From NCBI RefSeq assembly GCF_042680565.1, contig NZ_JBHUEJ010000007.1, forward strand, positions 62,001 through 126,000: DNA of 64,000 nucleotides, read 5' to 3'. Every line of letters starts with the position of its first letter. Within the stretch, counting starts at the first letter, position 1. Under the pieces are notes generated by a model. The model did not search any database. It saw nothing but the letters and a program-made list of their open reading frames with translations, and was not told the DNA's origin. The DNA comes from Ottowia flava. Its GTDB lineage: Bacteria > Pseudomonadota > Gammaproteobacteria > Burkholderiales > Burkholderiaceae_C. The position numbers were made by a program, and so were the translations under genes. Of the stretch, positions 1 to 8,660 are shown piece after piece.

Positions 1-1712
1 ACCAGACCGATGTTGCGGCGGTAATCGGCCACGCGCACGTCGCGCAGATCCACCCCGTCCACCAGGATGGCGCCCTCGGTCACGTCGTAGAAGCGGCAGA
101 TCAGGTTGACCAGCGTGCTCTTGCCCGAGCCGCTGTGGCCCACCAGGCCGATCATCTCGCCCGGCTCGATGGTCAGGTTCAGCCCGCGGATGACCGAGCG
201 GTTGCCGTAGCGCAGCGCGGCGTCTTTCACTTCGATGCGGCCTTCCACATGCCCCAGCGGGACCGGGTTTTTGGGCTCGGGCACGCTGGAGACGTGGTCC
301 AGGATCTCGAAGATGCGCTTGGTGCCCGAGGCCGCCTTTTGCGTGACCGAGACGATGCGGCTCATCGAATCCAGCCGGGTGTAAAAGCGCCCGATGTAGG
401 CCAGGAACGCGGTGAGCACACCGACGGTGATCTGCTGCTTGCTGACCAGCCAGATACCGCAGGCCCAGACCACCAGCAGGCCGATTTCGGTCAGCAGCGT
501 GACGGTGGGCGAAAACAGCGACCACAGCTTGTTCAGCTTGTCGTTGACGGCCAGGTTGTGGCGGTTGGCGTCCTTGAAGCGGCCCGCCTCGCGGTCTTCC
601 TGCGCGAAGGCCTTGACCACGCGGATGCCGGGGATGGTGTCGGCCAGGACGTTGGTCACTTCGGACCAGACGCGGTCGATCTTCTCGAAGCCGGTGCGCA
701 GACGGTCGCGCACGACGTGGATCATCCAGCCGATGATGGGCAACGGCACCAGGGTGACCAGCGCCAGCGTCGGGTTGATGGTGAACAGGATGATGGCCGT
801 CATCACGATCATCAGCACGTCGGTGGCGAAGTCCAGCAGGTGCAGCGACAGAAAGACGTTGATGCGGTCGGTTTCCGAGCCAATGCGCGCCATCAGGTCA
901 CCCGTGCGCCGGCCGCCGAAGTACTCAAGTGAAAGCTTGAGCAAGTGTTCGTAAGTTGTTGTTCTTAAATCGGCGCCGATCCGTTCGGACACCAGGGCCA
1001 GGATGTAGGTCTTGGCCCAGCTGAGCACCCAGGCCAGCAGCGCCGAGCCCAGCAGGCCCGCCAGCAGCATGGCGACCAGACCGGTGTCGATCTGCTGACC
1101 GGCCTGGAACGGGATCAGCACCTTGTCCATCAGCGGCATGGTCAGGTACGGCGGCACCAAGGTCGCTGCCGTGGCCGCCAGCGTCAGCAGGAAACCGGCC
1201 AGCAGCTGCCAGCGGTACGGGTGGGCAAAGCGCCACAGGCGAAACAGCGTCCACGTCGAGGGCGGCTTGTCCTCGACAGCGGTGTCACCATCCTCGATCA
1301 GGGCGGCCGGCAGGTCGGCCGCAAGCGCGGGTGTGGCGAGAGCGGCCGCGGCCGGGTCGGCCTGGAGCGCTTCAAACTGGTTCAAAAGGCGCAGGGCGGC
1401 CGGGTTCTGCCCCAGCGTGAAGCGCCAGACCGCCAGCTGGCCGTCTGAGTCGCGCAGCGCCAGGGCGCCGACGCCGGCGTGGTCCGTGTGCGAGAGGGTC
1501 AGCCCAGGGCGCAAATCCCAGCTTTGCCACCCTGTTTCATCCGGAAACCGTGAAATAAGCCGTTGATTTGTAATGAGCACGGCGCCGCTGCCAAAGCGCA
1601 GTTGCGCGTCCAAGTCAACTTCTAGCACCCCCAGCACGTTTTCAGAGGGTCGCAGCGGCGCTCCTTCTGCCAGTGCTTGTGTCATCGGGAAGGGGGAAAT
1701 CTGTTGCGACAT
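1..1712 (-). CDS. ABC exporter, fused permease and ATPase (cyanophycin-associated type), 3' end cut by window edge
   Basis: The minus-strand frame runs without a stop from about 1712 to the window edge. It encodes a soluble N-terminal region of about 150 residues, a six-helix ABC exporter membrane domain from about residue 165, and the start of the nucleotide-binding domain, with Walker A (GHSGSGKST) near residues 520-530. The sequence stops at the Q-loop, so signature, Walker B and H-loop lie outside. It is divergent from the two cyanophycin synthetase genes, the arrangement known for 'cyanophycin metabolism-associated ABC transporter' proteins. The substrate is unknown; the link to cyanophycin is by neighbourhood. 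In-frame ATGs at 1721, 1712 and 1685 all lack a good ribosome-binding site, so the exact start is uncertain. About 925-975 is a patch of AT-rich codons in an otherwise GC-rich gene. Confidence 0.88.
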   Translation of the reverse strand, partial: MSQQISPFPMTQALAEGAPLRPSENVLGVLEVDLDAQLRFGSGAVLITNQRLISRFPDETGWQSWDLRPGLTLSHTDHAGVGALALRDSDGQLAVWRFTLGQNPAALRLLNQFEALQADPAAAALATPALAADLPAALIEDGDTAVEDKPPSTWTLFRLWRFAHPYRWQLLAGFLLTLAATAATLVPPYLTMPLMDKVLIPFQAGQQIDTGLVAMLLAGLLGSALLAWVLSWAKTYILALVSERIGADLRTTTYEHLLKLSLEYFGGRRTGDLMARIGSETDRINVFLSLHLLDFATDVLMIVMTAIILFTINPTLALVTLVPLPIIGWMIHVVRDRLRTGFEKIDRVWSEVTNVLADTIPGIRVVKAFAQEDREAGRFKDANRHNLAVNDKLNKLWSLFSPTVTLLTEIGLLVVWACGIWLVSKQQITVGVLTAFLAYIGRFYTRLDSMSRIVSVTQKAASGTKRIFEILDHVSSVPEPKNPVPLGHVEGRIEVKDAALRYGNRSVIRGLNLTIEPGEMIGLVGHSGSGKSTLVNLICRFYDVTEGAILVDGVDLRDVRVADYRRNIGL

Positions 1713-1942
1713 GGAATGCATACGTAGCGGGCCGAATACCTCTGGGCAATTCGGCCCCGATCACCAGAAATTCAAGGAAAGCGAGCGCACTCCCCATGAG
1801 GCGAATCGATCAAAGCGAGCGTGTCGCCACCAAAGGTGGCGGATTGTATCCGCGGCCTTTGCTGGCCTCGACACTGGCATCAGCCGACAACGGCGTCGAA
1901 TCCACGCCGGCGCCCGCCGCCGTCGCACGCACCTTCCCCGAC

Positions 1943-4114
1943 ATGGTGATCCGCCAGATGACCCACCTGCGTGGGCCCAACATCTGGACCTACCGCCCGG
2001 TGATCGAAGCCATCGTCGACATCGGTGAGTTGGAAGACTTCCCCTCCAATACCCTGCCCGGTTTTTACGAGCGTCTGACCACGTGGCTGCCCGGCCTGAT
2101 CGAGCACCGCTGCAGCGTCGGCCGCCGCGGCGGCTTCCTGATGCGCTTGCGCGACGGCACTTGGCCCGGCCACATCCTGGAGCACGTGGCGCTGGAGCTG
2201 CAAACCCAGGCCGGCATGAAAACCGGCTTTGGCAAGGCCCGCATGACGCACGAGCACGGCGTCTACAAGGTGGTGATCCGCACGCGCGATGAGGTGATTG
2301 GCCGCCTGGCGCTGGAATCGGCGCGCGATCTGGTGATGGCCGCCATCAACGACCGCCCCTACGACCTGGCCGCCACGCTGGCCAAGATGACCGATCTGGT
2401 TGACCGCCGCTGCCTGGGCCCGAGCACCGCCTGCATCGTGGACGCCGCGGGCGAGCGCGGCATCCCGTCCATGCGCCTGAACGAAGGCAACCTGGTCCAG
2501 TTGGGCCAGGGCGCCGCCCAACGCCGCATCTGGACGGCCGAGACCGACCGCACCAGTGCCATCGCCGAAGGAATTTCGCGCGACAAGGACCTGACCAAGC
2601 AGCTGTTGTCGGCCGCTGGCGTGCCCGTACCCGAGGGCCAAACGGTCGAAAGCGCCGACGAAGCCTGGGACGCAGCCGAAAGCGTGGGCCTGCCCGTGGT
2701 GGTCAAGCCGTCGGACGGCAACCATGCGCGCGGCGTGTCGCTCAACCTGAAAACCGAGCAGGAAGTGCGCGACGCCTTTGTCGCGGCGGAAAAAGAAGGC
2801 TCCGAGGTCATCGTCGAGCGCTTCATCCCCGGGCACGAACACCGCCTGCTGGTGGTGGGCGGCAAGGTCGTTGCGGCGACGCGCGGGGAGATCACCCGCG
2901 TCAGCGGCGATGGGCGTTCCACGATCACGGAGCTGGTGCGCACCCAGGTCAACACCGATCCGCGCCGTGGCGAGGAAGAGCAGTTTCCGCTGGACGTCGT
3001 ACGCATGGACGATGCCGTCGTCCTGTTGGAACTGACCCGCCAGGGCCTGACACCCGACAGCGTGCTGCAGCGTGGCCAGTCGGCCGTGGTGCAGCGCACC
3101 GGCAACATGGCCAACGACGTCACCCAACAGGTGCACCCGGACAACGCTGAGCTGATGGGCCTGGCGGCGCGGGTGGTGGGTCTGGACATCGCGGGTATCG
3201 ACCTGGTGGTCGAGGACATTTCGAAGCCCATGGAGGCGCAGGGCGGTGCCATCGTTGAAGTCAACGCCGGCCCTGGCCTGCTGATGCACCTCAAACCGGC
3301 CGTGGGCCGCGCCCAGCCGGTGGGCGACGCGATCGTCAACCACCTGTTCCCTGCCAACGAGTCCGGCCGTATTCCCATTGTCGGCCTGCTGGGTACGGGC
3401 GACAGCTCGCTGGCGGCCCGGCTGGTGGCTTCGATGCTGCAGCTACACGGCTGGCAGACCGCCCTGGCATGCCGCGACGGCCTGTTCGTTGGCGCGCGCC
3501 AGCTGTCCACCAGCGACGCCCGCCGCTACGACGATGGTGAGCGGATGCTGATCAACCGCACGGTGCAGGCCGCCGTCCTGGAGACCACACCGCGCCAGAT
3601 CCTGACCGAAGGCCTGCCCTACGACCGCTGCCAGGTGGGCGTAGTGATGGCCATGCCGGGCGCCGATGGCCTGGCGGACCTGTACATCACCGAAGCCGAC
3701 CAGCTGCCCAACATCGTGCGCACCCAGGTCGACGTGGTGCTGACCGGCGGCGTGGCGGTGCTGAACGCCGACAACGCCGAAGTCGCCGATCTCGCCGATT
3801 ACTGCGACGGCGAAGTGCTGTTTTATGGGCTGGACCCGGAAAACGAGACGCTGGCCGCCCACCGCGCCCGCAAGGGCCGCGCAGTGATCGCGCGCGACGC
3901 CAGCATCGTCCTTGCCTCCGGCCCGGACGAAACGCCGCTGATCAACCTCTCAGCGCCCATTTTTGCGCCGATCACCAACGAACCCCCAGCGGACGTCCGC
4001 CCCCAAGTGCTGGCGGCCGTGGCGGCCGCTTGGTCACTGGGTGTTTCAGCAGACCTGATTCGAGCGGCTTTGTTGCGTTTTGGCGAAGCTCATCACAACT
4101 TGGCTGTCCACTGA
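1943..4114 (+). CDS. cphA': Cyanophycin synthetase paralogue CphA' with degenerate Mur-ligase domain
   Basis: The protein (723 residues from ATG 1943) has the cyanophycin synthetase N-terminal domain (THLRGPNIWTYRP near the start), an ATP-grasp domain (about 200-460) and a shortened Mur-ligase-like region. The Mur P-loop, GTNGKTT in the neighbouring CphA, reads GTGDSSL here (about residue 483), so the lysine that binds ATP phosphate is gone. The C-terminal Mur lobe is also missing. It therefore probably cannot run the full Asp-plus-Arg cycle alone. Paralogues of this kind beside cphA are known in betaproteobacteria (CphA', compared with CphA2). The frame is open back to 1673 with ATG 1796 as alternative start; 1943 was chosen because family homology begins there, although no clear ribosome-binding site precedes it. 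cphA follows after 50 bp. Confidence 0.9.
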   Translation: MVIRQMTHLRGPNIWTYRPVIEAIVDIGELEDFPSNTLPGFYERLTTWLPGLIEHRCSVGRRGGFLMRLRDGTWPGHILEHVALELQTQAGMKTGFGKARMTHEHGVYKVVIRTRDEVIGRLALESARDLVMAAINDRPYDLAATLAKMTDLVDRRCLGPSTACIVDAAGERGIPSMRLNEGNLVQLGQGAAQRRIWTAETDRTSAIAEGISRDKDLTKQLLSAAGVPVPEGQTVESADEAWDAAESVGLPVVVKPSDGNHARGVSLNLKTEQEVRDAFVAAEKEGSEVIVERFIPGHEHRLLVVGGKVVAATRGEITRVSGDGRSTITELVRTQVNTDPRRGEEEQFPLDVVRMDDAVVLLELTRQGLTPDSVLQRGQSAVVQRTGNMANDVTQQVHPDNAELMGLAARVVGLDIAGIDLVVEDISKPMEAQGGAIVEVNAGPGLLMHLKPAVGRAQPVGDAIVNHLFPANESGRIPIVGLLGTGDSSLAARLVASMLQLHGWQTALACRDGLFVGARQLSTSDARRYDDGERMLINRTVQAAVLETTPRQILTEGLPYDRCQVGVVMAMPGADGLADLYITEADQLPNIVRTQVDVVLTGGVAVLNADNAEVADLADYCDGEVLFYGLDPENETLAAHRARKGRAVIARDASIVLASGPDETPLINLSAPIFAPITNEPPADVRPQVLAAVAAAWSLGVSADLIRAALLRFGEAHHNLAVH

Positions 4115-4164
4115 TTTCGCCCGCGGCACGTTAGTCACTTCGTATTCCCACTTCAGGACCATTC

Positions 4165-6837
4165 ATGGAAGTCACCCGCATTCGCGCGCTGCGCGGCCCC
4201 AACCTCTGGAGCCGCCACACGGCCATCGAAGCCGTGGTCACTTGCGACGGGGCCGAGCGCGACCTGCGTGCCACCCCGGCGTTCGAAAAGCGCCTGCGTG
4301 AGCTGTTTCCTTCGGTCGGCGCCCTGCACGCCAACAAGCCCAGCACCCCGATTTCCATGGCGCACGCCCTGGAGCTGGTCGCACTGGCACTTCAGGCCGA
4401 AGCCGGCTGCCCGGTGACTTTCAGCCGGACGACCGAAACCGAGATTCCCGGCACCTTCCAGGTCGCCGTGCAGTACACCGAAGAAGCTGTCGGTCGCCTG
4501 GCCTTGGAAAAGGCCGAGCAGCTGTGCGCTGCCGCCGCGGCCGGCGCCGATTTCGACGTGCCCGCCACGCTGGCCGAACTGCACGAGCTGGACGAGGACG
4601 AGCGCCTTGGCCCGTCCACCGGCGCCATCGTGGACGCGGCGATCGCGCGCGGCATCCCGATCAAGCGCCTGACCAGCGGCAGCCTGGTCCAGCTGGGCTG
4701 GGGCAGCCAGCAGCGCCGCATCCAGGCCGCCGAAGTGGACGGCACCAGCGCCATTTCCGAATCGATCGCGCAGGACAAGGACCTGACGAAGAAGCTCCTG
4801 CACTCGGCCGGCGTGCCGGTGCCGCTGGGCAGCCCGGTGACCGCGCTGGAAGACGGCTGGGCCGTCGCACAGGAGATCGGCTTCCCGGTGGTGGTCAAGC
4901 CGCAGGACGGCAACCAGGGCAAGGGTGTCACCGTCGGCATCACCGACCGCGCCCATTTCGAGATTGCCTACGAAGCCGCCGCCAAATACGGCGTGGTGAT
5001 GGTCGAGCGCTTCCTGCCCGGTCACGACTTCCGCCTGCTGGTGGTCGGCAACCGTCTGGTGGCCGCCGCGCGTCGCGACCCGCCGCTGGTCATCGGTGAT
5101 GGCCAACTGACGGTGCGTGAACTGGTGGCCGAGGTCAACAAGGACCCCCGCCGCGGCGAAGGCCACGGCACTTCCCTCACCAAGATCCGCATCGACACGA
5201 TCGCCGAAGCCCGTCTCGCCGCCCAGGGTTTGACGCCCGATTCGGTGCCCGAGCTGGGCCAGCGCGTCGTGCTGCGCAACAACGCCAACCTCTCGACCGG
5301 TGGCACCGCCACCGACGTGACCGACAGCGTCCACCCTGAAGTGGCCGCCCGCGCCATCGAAGCCGCCCAGACCGTCGGCCTGGACATTTGCGGCGTCGAC
5401 GTGGTGTGCGAAACCGTCATCAAGCCGCTGGAAGCGCAAAACGGCGGCATCGTTGAAGTCAATGCGGCGCCTGGCCTGCGCATGCACCTCAGCCCGTCGT
5501 TCGGCAAAGGCCGCGACGTCGGCGGCGCGGTGATGGACCTGATGTACCCGAACGGTGGCAACGGCCGCGTGCCCGTGGTCGCCGTCACCGGCACCAACGG
5601 CAAGACCACCACGGTGCGCCTGACCGCCCACCTGTTTAAGGCCCAGGGCCTGCGCGTCGGTATGACCAACACCGACGGCGTGTACGTCAACGGCCGCCAG
5701 ATCGATTCGGGCGACTGCTCCGGCCCGCGCAGCGCGCGCAACGTGCTGGCCCATCCCGACGTGGACGCTGCCGTGCTGGAAACCGCCCGCGGCGGTCTGT
5801 TGCGCGAAGGCCTGGCCTTTGACCAGTGCGACGTGGCGATCGTCACCAACCTGGGCGCTGGCGACCACCTGGGCCTGAACTACATCACCACGCTGGAAGA
5901 CCTGCTGGTGCTCAAGCGCGTGATCGTGCTGAACGTGGCGCCCACCGGCACCGCCGTGCTGAACGCCGCCGACCCGGCCGTCGCCCGCATGGCGCCGCAC
6001 TGCCCGGGCAAGGTCACCTTCTTTGCCCAGGACGGCAACCACCCGGTCATCGAAACCCACCGCGCCCAGGGCAGGCGTGTGGTCTACGTGGACCGTGGCG
6101 ACATCGTCTGCGCCGAAGGCGGCTTTATCAAGCGCTTGCCGCTGTCCCGTGTGCCGCTGACCCGCCAGGGCCAACTGGGCTTCCAGGTCGAGAACGCCAT
6201 GGCTTCGGTCGCCGCCGCCTGGGCCGTGAACGTGTCTTGGGACGCCATCCAGAAAGGCCTGGCCAGCTTCATCAGCGACTTGCACGGCGTGCCCGGCCGC
6301 TTCAACGTGTTCGACTACCGCGGCGCGACGCTGATCGCCGACTACGGTCACAACCCGGACGCCATTGCCGCCCTGGTCGGTGGCGTGGAAAACATGCCCT
6401 CGGTGCGCCGCTCGGTCGTCATCAGCGGCGCCGGCGACCGCCGTGACGAGGACATCACCGCGCAGACCCGCATCCTGGGCGCGGCGTTCGACGACGTCAT
6501 CCTCTACCAGGACGCCTGCCAGCGCGGCCGCGCCGACGGCGAAGTGCTGGGCCTGCTGCGCGACGGCCTGAAGGGCGCCACCCGCGCCCGCCACGTCGAG
6601 GAGATCCACGGCGAATTCACCGCCATCGACCACGCGCTGGAGCGCCTGAACAAGGGCGACCTGTGCCTGATCCTGATCGATCAGGTGGAAGAGGCCCTGG
6701 CCCACATCCGCCAACGCGTGGAGCAGGCCAAACCCGCAGCGCCCCGCCGCACCCGTGCGGCCGCCAAGCGCACCAAGACGGCCGCCGCCAAGCGCGAACC
6801 CGCGCTGGCCGGCGAACGGCAGCACGCGCACTGGTAA
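4165..6837 (+). CDS. cphA: Cyanophycin synthetase (890 aa)
   Basis: This enzyme polymerises L-aspartate and L-arginine into multi-L-arginyl-poly-L-aspartate with ATP, a nitrogen store in cytoplasmic granules. The protein has the N-terminal domain, an ATP-grasp domain (about 190-470) and a complete Mur-ligase domain with P-loop GTNGKTTT near residue 475, followed by ETARGG and NLGAGDHLG motifs. The last 30 residues or so form an Ala/Lys/Arg-rich basic tail. Length is typical for CphA1. A ribosome-binding site (AGGA) lies about 10 bp before ATG 4165. It is probably co-transcribed with cphA' 50 bp upstream, and a strong terminator follows at 6901-6935. No cyanophycinase or isoaspartyl dipeptidase gene is in this window, so degradation genes must be elsewhere. 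Confidence 0.97.
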   Translation: MEVTRIRALRGPNLWSRHTAIEAVVTCDGAERDLRATPAFEKRLRELFPSVGALHANKPSTPISMAHALELVALALQAEAGCPVTFSRTTETEIPGTFQVAVQYTEEAVGRLALEKAEQLCAAAAAGADFDVPATLAELHELDEDERLGPSTGAIVDAAIARGIPIKRLTSGSLVQLGWGSQQRRIQAAEVDGTSAISESIAQDKDLTKKLLHSAGVPVPLGSPVTALEDGWAVAQEIGFPVVVKPQDGNQGKGVTVGITDRAHFEIAYEAAAKYGVVMVERFLPGHDFRLLVVGNRLVAAARRDPPLVIGDGQLTVRELVAEVNKDPRRGEGHGTSLTKIRIDTIAEARLAAQGLTPDSVPELGQRVVLRNNANLSTGGTATDVTDSVHPEVAARAIEAAQTVGLDICGVDVVCETVIKPLEAQNGGIVEVNAAPGLRMHLSPSFGKGRDVGGAVMDLMYPNGGNGRVPVVAVTGTNGKTTTVRLTAHLFKAQGLRVGMTNTDGVYVNGRQIDSGDCSGPRSARNVLAHPDVDAAVLETARGGLLREGLAFDQCDVAIVTNLGAGDHLGLNYITTLEDLLVLKRVIVLNVAPTGTAVLNAADPAVARMAPHCPGKVTFFAQDGNHPVIETHRAQGRRVVYVDRGDIVCAEGGFIKRLPLSRVPLTRQGQLGFQVENAMASVAAAWAVNVSWDAIQKGLASFISDLHGVPGRFNVFDYRGATLIADYGHNPDAIAALVGGVENMPSVRRSVVISGAGDRRDEDITAQTRILGAAFDDVILYQDACQRGRADGEVLGLLRDGLKGATRARHVEEIHGEFTAIDHALERLNKGDLCLILIDQVEEALAHIRQRVEQAKPAAPRRTRAAAKRTKTAAAKREPALAGERQHAHW

Positions 6838-6900
6838 GCCGTGGCTTCAGTGGCAGCCCCAGCGCCGGCCACCGCCTAACGTCTGCCTACTTGCCCAACA

Positions 6901-6935
6901 AAAAAGCCCGCCCGGCATTCGCCGGCGGGCTTTTT
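6901..6935 (+). terminator. Rho-independent terminator after cphA
   Basis: A GC-rich hairpin (AAAAAGCCCGCC paired with GGCGGGCTTTTT) ending in a T-run, 64 bp after the cphA stop codon. The A-run before and T-run after the stem mean it could work in both directions. Confidence 0.9.
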
Positions 6936-6990
6936 GCTATTCAAACAGGAGCTGGCTGCGCAGCACCATACAGGGCCACGGCACGATTAA
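6935..6990 (+). repeat. Diverged copy of the 60-bp intergenic repeat
   Basis: The stretch reads like 'tagctg-ctgcgcag-caccatacagggccacggc', a worn copy of the repeat seen best at 62942-63010. It directly follows the cph terminator. Nothing else is recognisable up to 7130. Confidence 0.5.
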
Positions 6991-7130
6991 GCTCGCAAAA
7001 ATAGAGTGCACCTTTCGGCGCCCAGGCAGGTCTATCGCCAAGCTGTGCAGATCGCTACGGCCGTGTCCTCACCCAGCCGTTACGAATCTGCACCAATGGC
7101 TCCTGGTTCATTGGCAAAGGACAGCCGATC

Positions 7131-8423
7131 TCATTTCACCGCTTTGGCCAGCGTTGGCGCCTTATTCCCCGATACGACGAAGGTCGAGGTCTCATACATG
7201 TTCTTGATCGCGGCGCCCTTGGTACGGATGGTGGTGACCACGTCAAACTGCGGCACCGGCGCGTTTGCAGGGCCAGCATTGGCAAGGGTGCTGATCTCCG
7301 CATCCACGTTGAGCTTGGCGCCCACCCCTTTGGCCGAAGCATCTTCTACGTTGAAGTAGACCGTGGGCAACCAGGCGCCACCAAAATTGGGGTGCCGGGC
7401 ACTGTGGTACGCCACCACGTTGAATTTCGCGATGAACTGGTGGGTGTGCCACCACTTGTCGCCACGCTGGAAACGCACCGACACCGATTGGCCGCGCTGG
7501 GCGTTGCCGTAGTTCAGCGGGTTCTTGTCGGCCACCGCCAGCACCGAGGTCTTGGCGCCTCCCACGTCGGTTTGCGGCGCGCCGTCCTTGATGATGTCCC
7601 ACAGCATCTTGGAGGCATGGATCGCCAGATCGTATTGGTTGGTGCCTGCCGCCGCCTTGGTGCCCGCTCCGCTCACATAGCCTGCGACGAAGGCGGTCAT
7701 CGACGTCCCTGCTTGCGCGCTGCTGTAGGCCACGCGCATGTCGTTGAACGTGTGCTGACGCCCTGCCATAGTGTCCAAAAAAACGCGCCAACTCAGGCCG
7801 TTGGCCTGCACTGCAGCCAATAGACCGGCTTCGTTGGTGCCCGCAGCCTCCACGAAAGTGCTGACTTGCCGCTCGGCCTCTTCCTGGGCCGCAAAAAAGG
7901 GCACATCGTCCAGCGTTTCGTAGAAATCAACGAAGCTGGCCATGCTCATTCCGCTGTGCTGGTAGGCGGCGTAGATCTTCGGAACCATCTGATCGAAGTC
8001 GTCGATGGCGTCGACCAACATCGACGCAGTAGCTTCCAGCCCGTGGCGCTGCTTCAGCGCGTTCCAGAGCTCGGTGTAGAAGGCCTTGGCAATCGCTGGG
8101 TCGATCTGCTGCGCCGCTGACGCAGAGACCAGGTTGCTGTCGTACACCTTCAGCGATTCGGTGATCGGGATCAGGGTCCCAGGTACGGTGCTGGCGTCTT
8201 CGGCCGACACCAATTCGCCCTTGGCCGACACGGCATACAGCACGTCGTCGCGTTCCATGACCAGTTTGTCGTCCACCATCATGGTGGTGGTCAGCGTGTC
8301 GCCCGCGCGCTGCGCAGACGCGTCGGTGCGGTCGTCATCGCCGCCGCCGCAGGCGGCCAGCAGCAGGCTGGTGACAGCCAGGGCGGTGCGGGTTTTGGCA
8401 TGTTTGTTGGCGGAATGGCGCAC
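7131..8423 (-). CDS. Lipoprotein of an unrecognised paralogous family (copy 1)
   Basis: A 430-residue predicted lipoprotein: basic N-terminus, hydrophobic stretch and lipobox LLAAC with Cys25, followed by GGGDDD. I recognise no known domain. It is clearly related to the genes at 24750-26273, 23227-24163 and the remnant at 30211-30797. Shared blocks are a helical middle region (FYETLDDVPFFA here, FYDTLDVAPGFA and FYDLLDEMPAFA in the others) and a C-terminal, probably beta-rich region (GGAWLPTVYFNVEDAS here, AGRWMPQLNFEVFQAS in copy 3). The start is GTG 8423, chosen because AAAAGGAG lies at ideal spacing. A 20-bp imperfect palindrome shared with the other copies lies about 130 bp upstream. Function unknown; a surface or periplasmic membrane-anchored role is inferred from the lipobox. 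Confidence 0.85.
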   Translation of the reverse strand: MRHSANKHAKTRTALAVTSLLLAACGGGDDDRTDASAQRAGDTLTTTMMVDDKLVMERDDVLYAVSAKGELVSAEDASTVPGTLIPITESLKVYDSNLVSASAAQQIDPAIAKAFYTELWNALKQRHGLEATASMLVDAIDDFDQMVPKIYAAYQHSGMSMASFVDFYETLDDVPFFAAQEEAERQVSTFVEAAGTNEAGLLAAVQANGLSWRVFLDTMAGRQHTFNDMRVAYSSAQAGTSMTAFVAGYVSGAGTKAAAGTNQYDLAIHASKMLWDIIKDGAPQTDVGGAKTSVLAVADKNPLNYGNAQRGQSVSVRFQRGDKWWHTHQFIAKFNVVAYHSARHPNFGGAWLPTVYFNVEDASAKGVGAKLNVDAEISTLANAGPANAPVPQFDVVTTIRTKGAAIKNMYETSTFVVSGNKAPTLAKAVK

Positions 8424-8551
8424 GGGAACTCCTTTTTAAGATCGTTGGTTAGTGGCTCGCCCTGCTCGCCGCCCAACTGACCTGCTGGCCCGGTTCGACT
8501 TCGGTCACAGAGAGGACCCGCCTTGATTGGAGGTTTTTCGTGTCAATTTGC

Positions 8552-8571
8552 ATATCCCTGAAACTGGGTAT
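8552..8571 (-). promoter_or_regulatory. Shared palindrome upstream of lipoprotein copy 1
   Basis: Read on the minus strand the sequence is ATACCCAGTTTCAGGGATAT, an imperfect palindrome. It is identical over 20 bases to the element at 24659-24678 and nearly so to 24226-24245, all upstream of paralogous lipoprotein genes. The flanks also match (a purine plus AAAT before, GCAAA after). It is a likely operator for an unidentified regulator. Confidence 0.65.
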
Positions 8572-8592
8572 TTCGCACCCCAGAAACAAAAA

Positions 8593-8615
8593 AACCTGCT
8601 CAAGCTGAGCAGGTT
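8593..8615 (-). terminator. Rho-independent terminator after the NMO-like gene
   Basis: Perfect stem AACCTGCTCA / TGAGCAGGTT with a 3-base loop. On the minus strand it is followed by a run of seven Ts. It lies 45 bp beyond the stop codon at 8661. Confidence 0.9.
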
Positions 8616-8660
8616 CTCAAGGCGCCCCGGTACGCCAGGACCCAGTGAGACCGACAGACG

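Noticed and set aside
1673..1942. N-terminal extension of cphA' from GTG 1673 or ATG 1796
   Set aside because: Homology to the family starts at about 1943 and the extension overlaps the divergent ABC gene start; ATG 1796 remains possible.
4153..6831. Long antisense open frame (892 codons) opposite cphA, and similar long antisense frames at 25299-28274, 19494-21632 and 1880-3343
   Set aside because: In GC-rich DNA the antisense strand of a real gene often stays open. These have no family homology, and the sense frames have strong matches.
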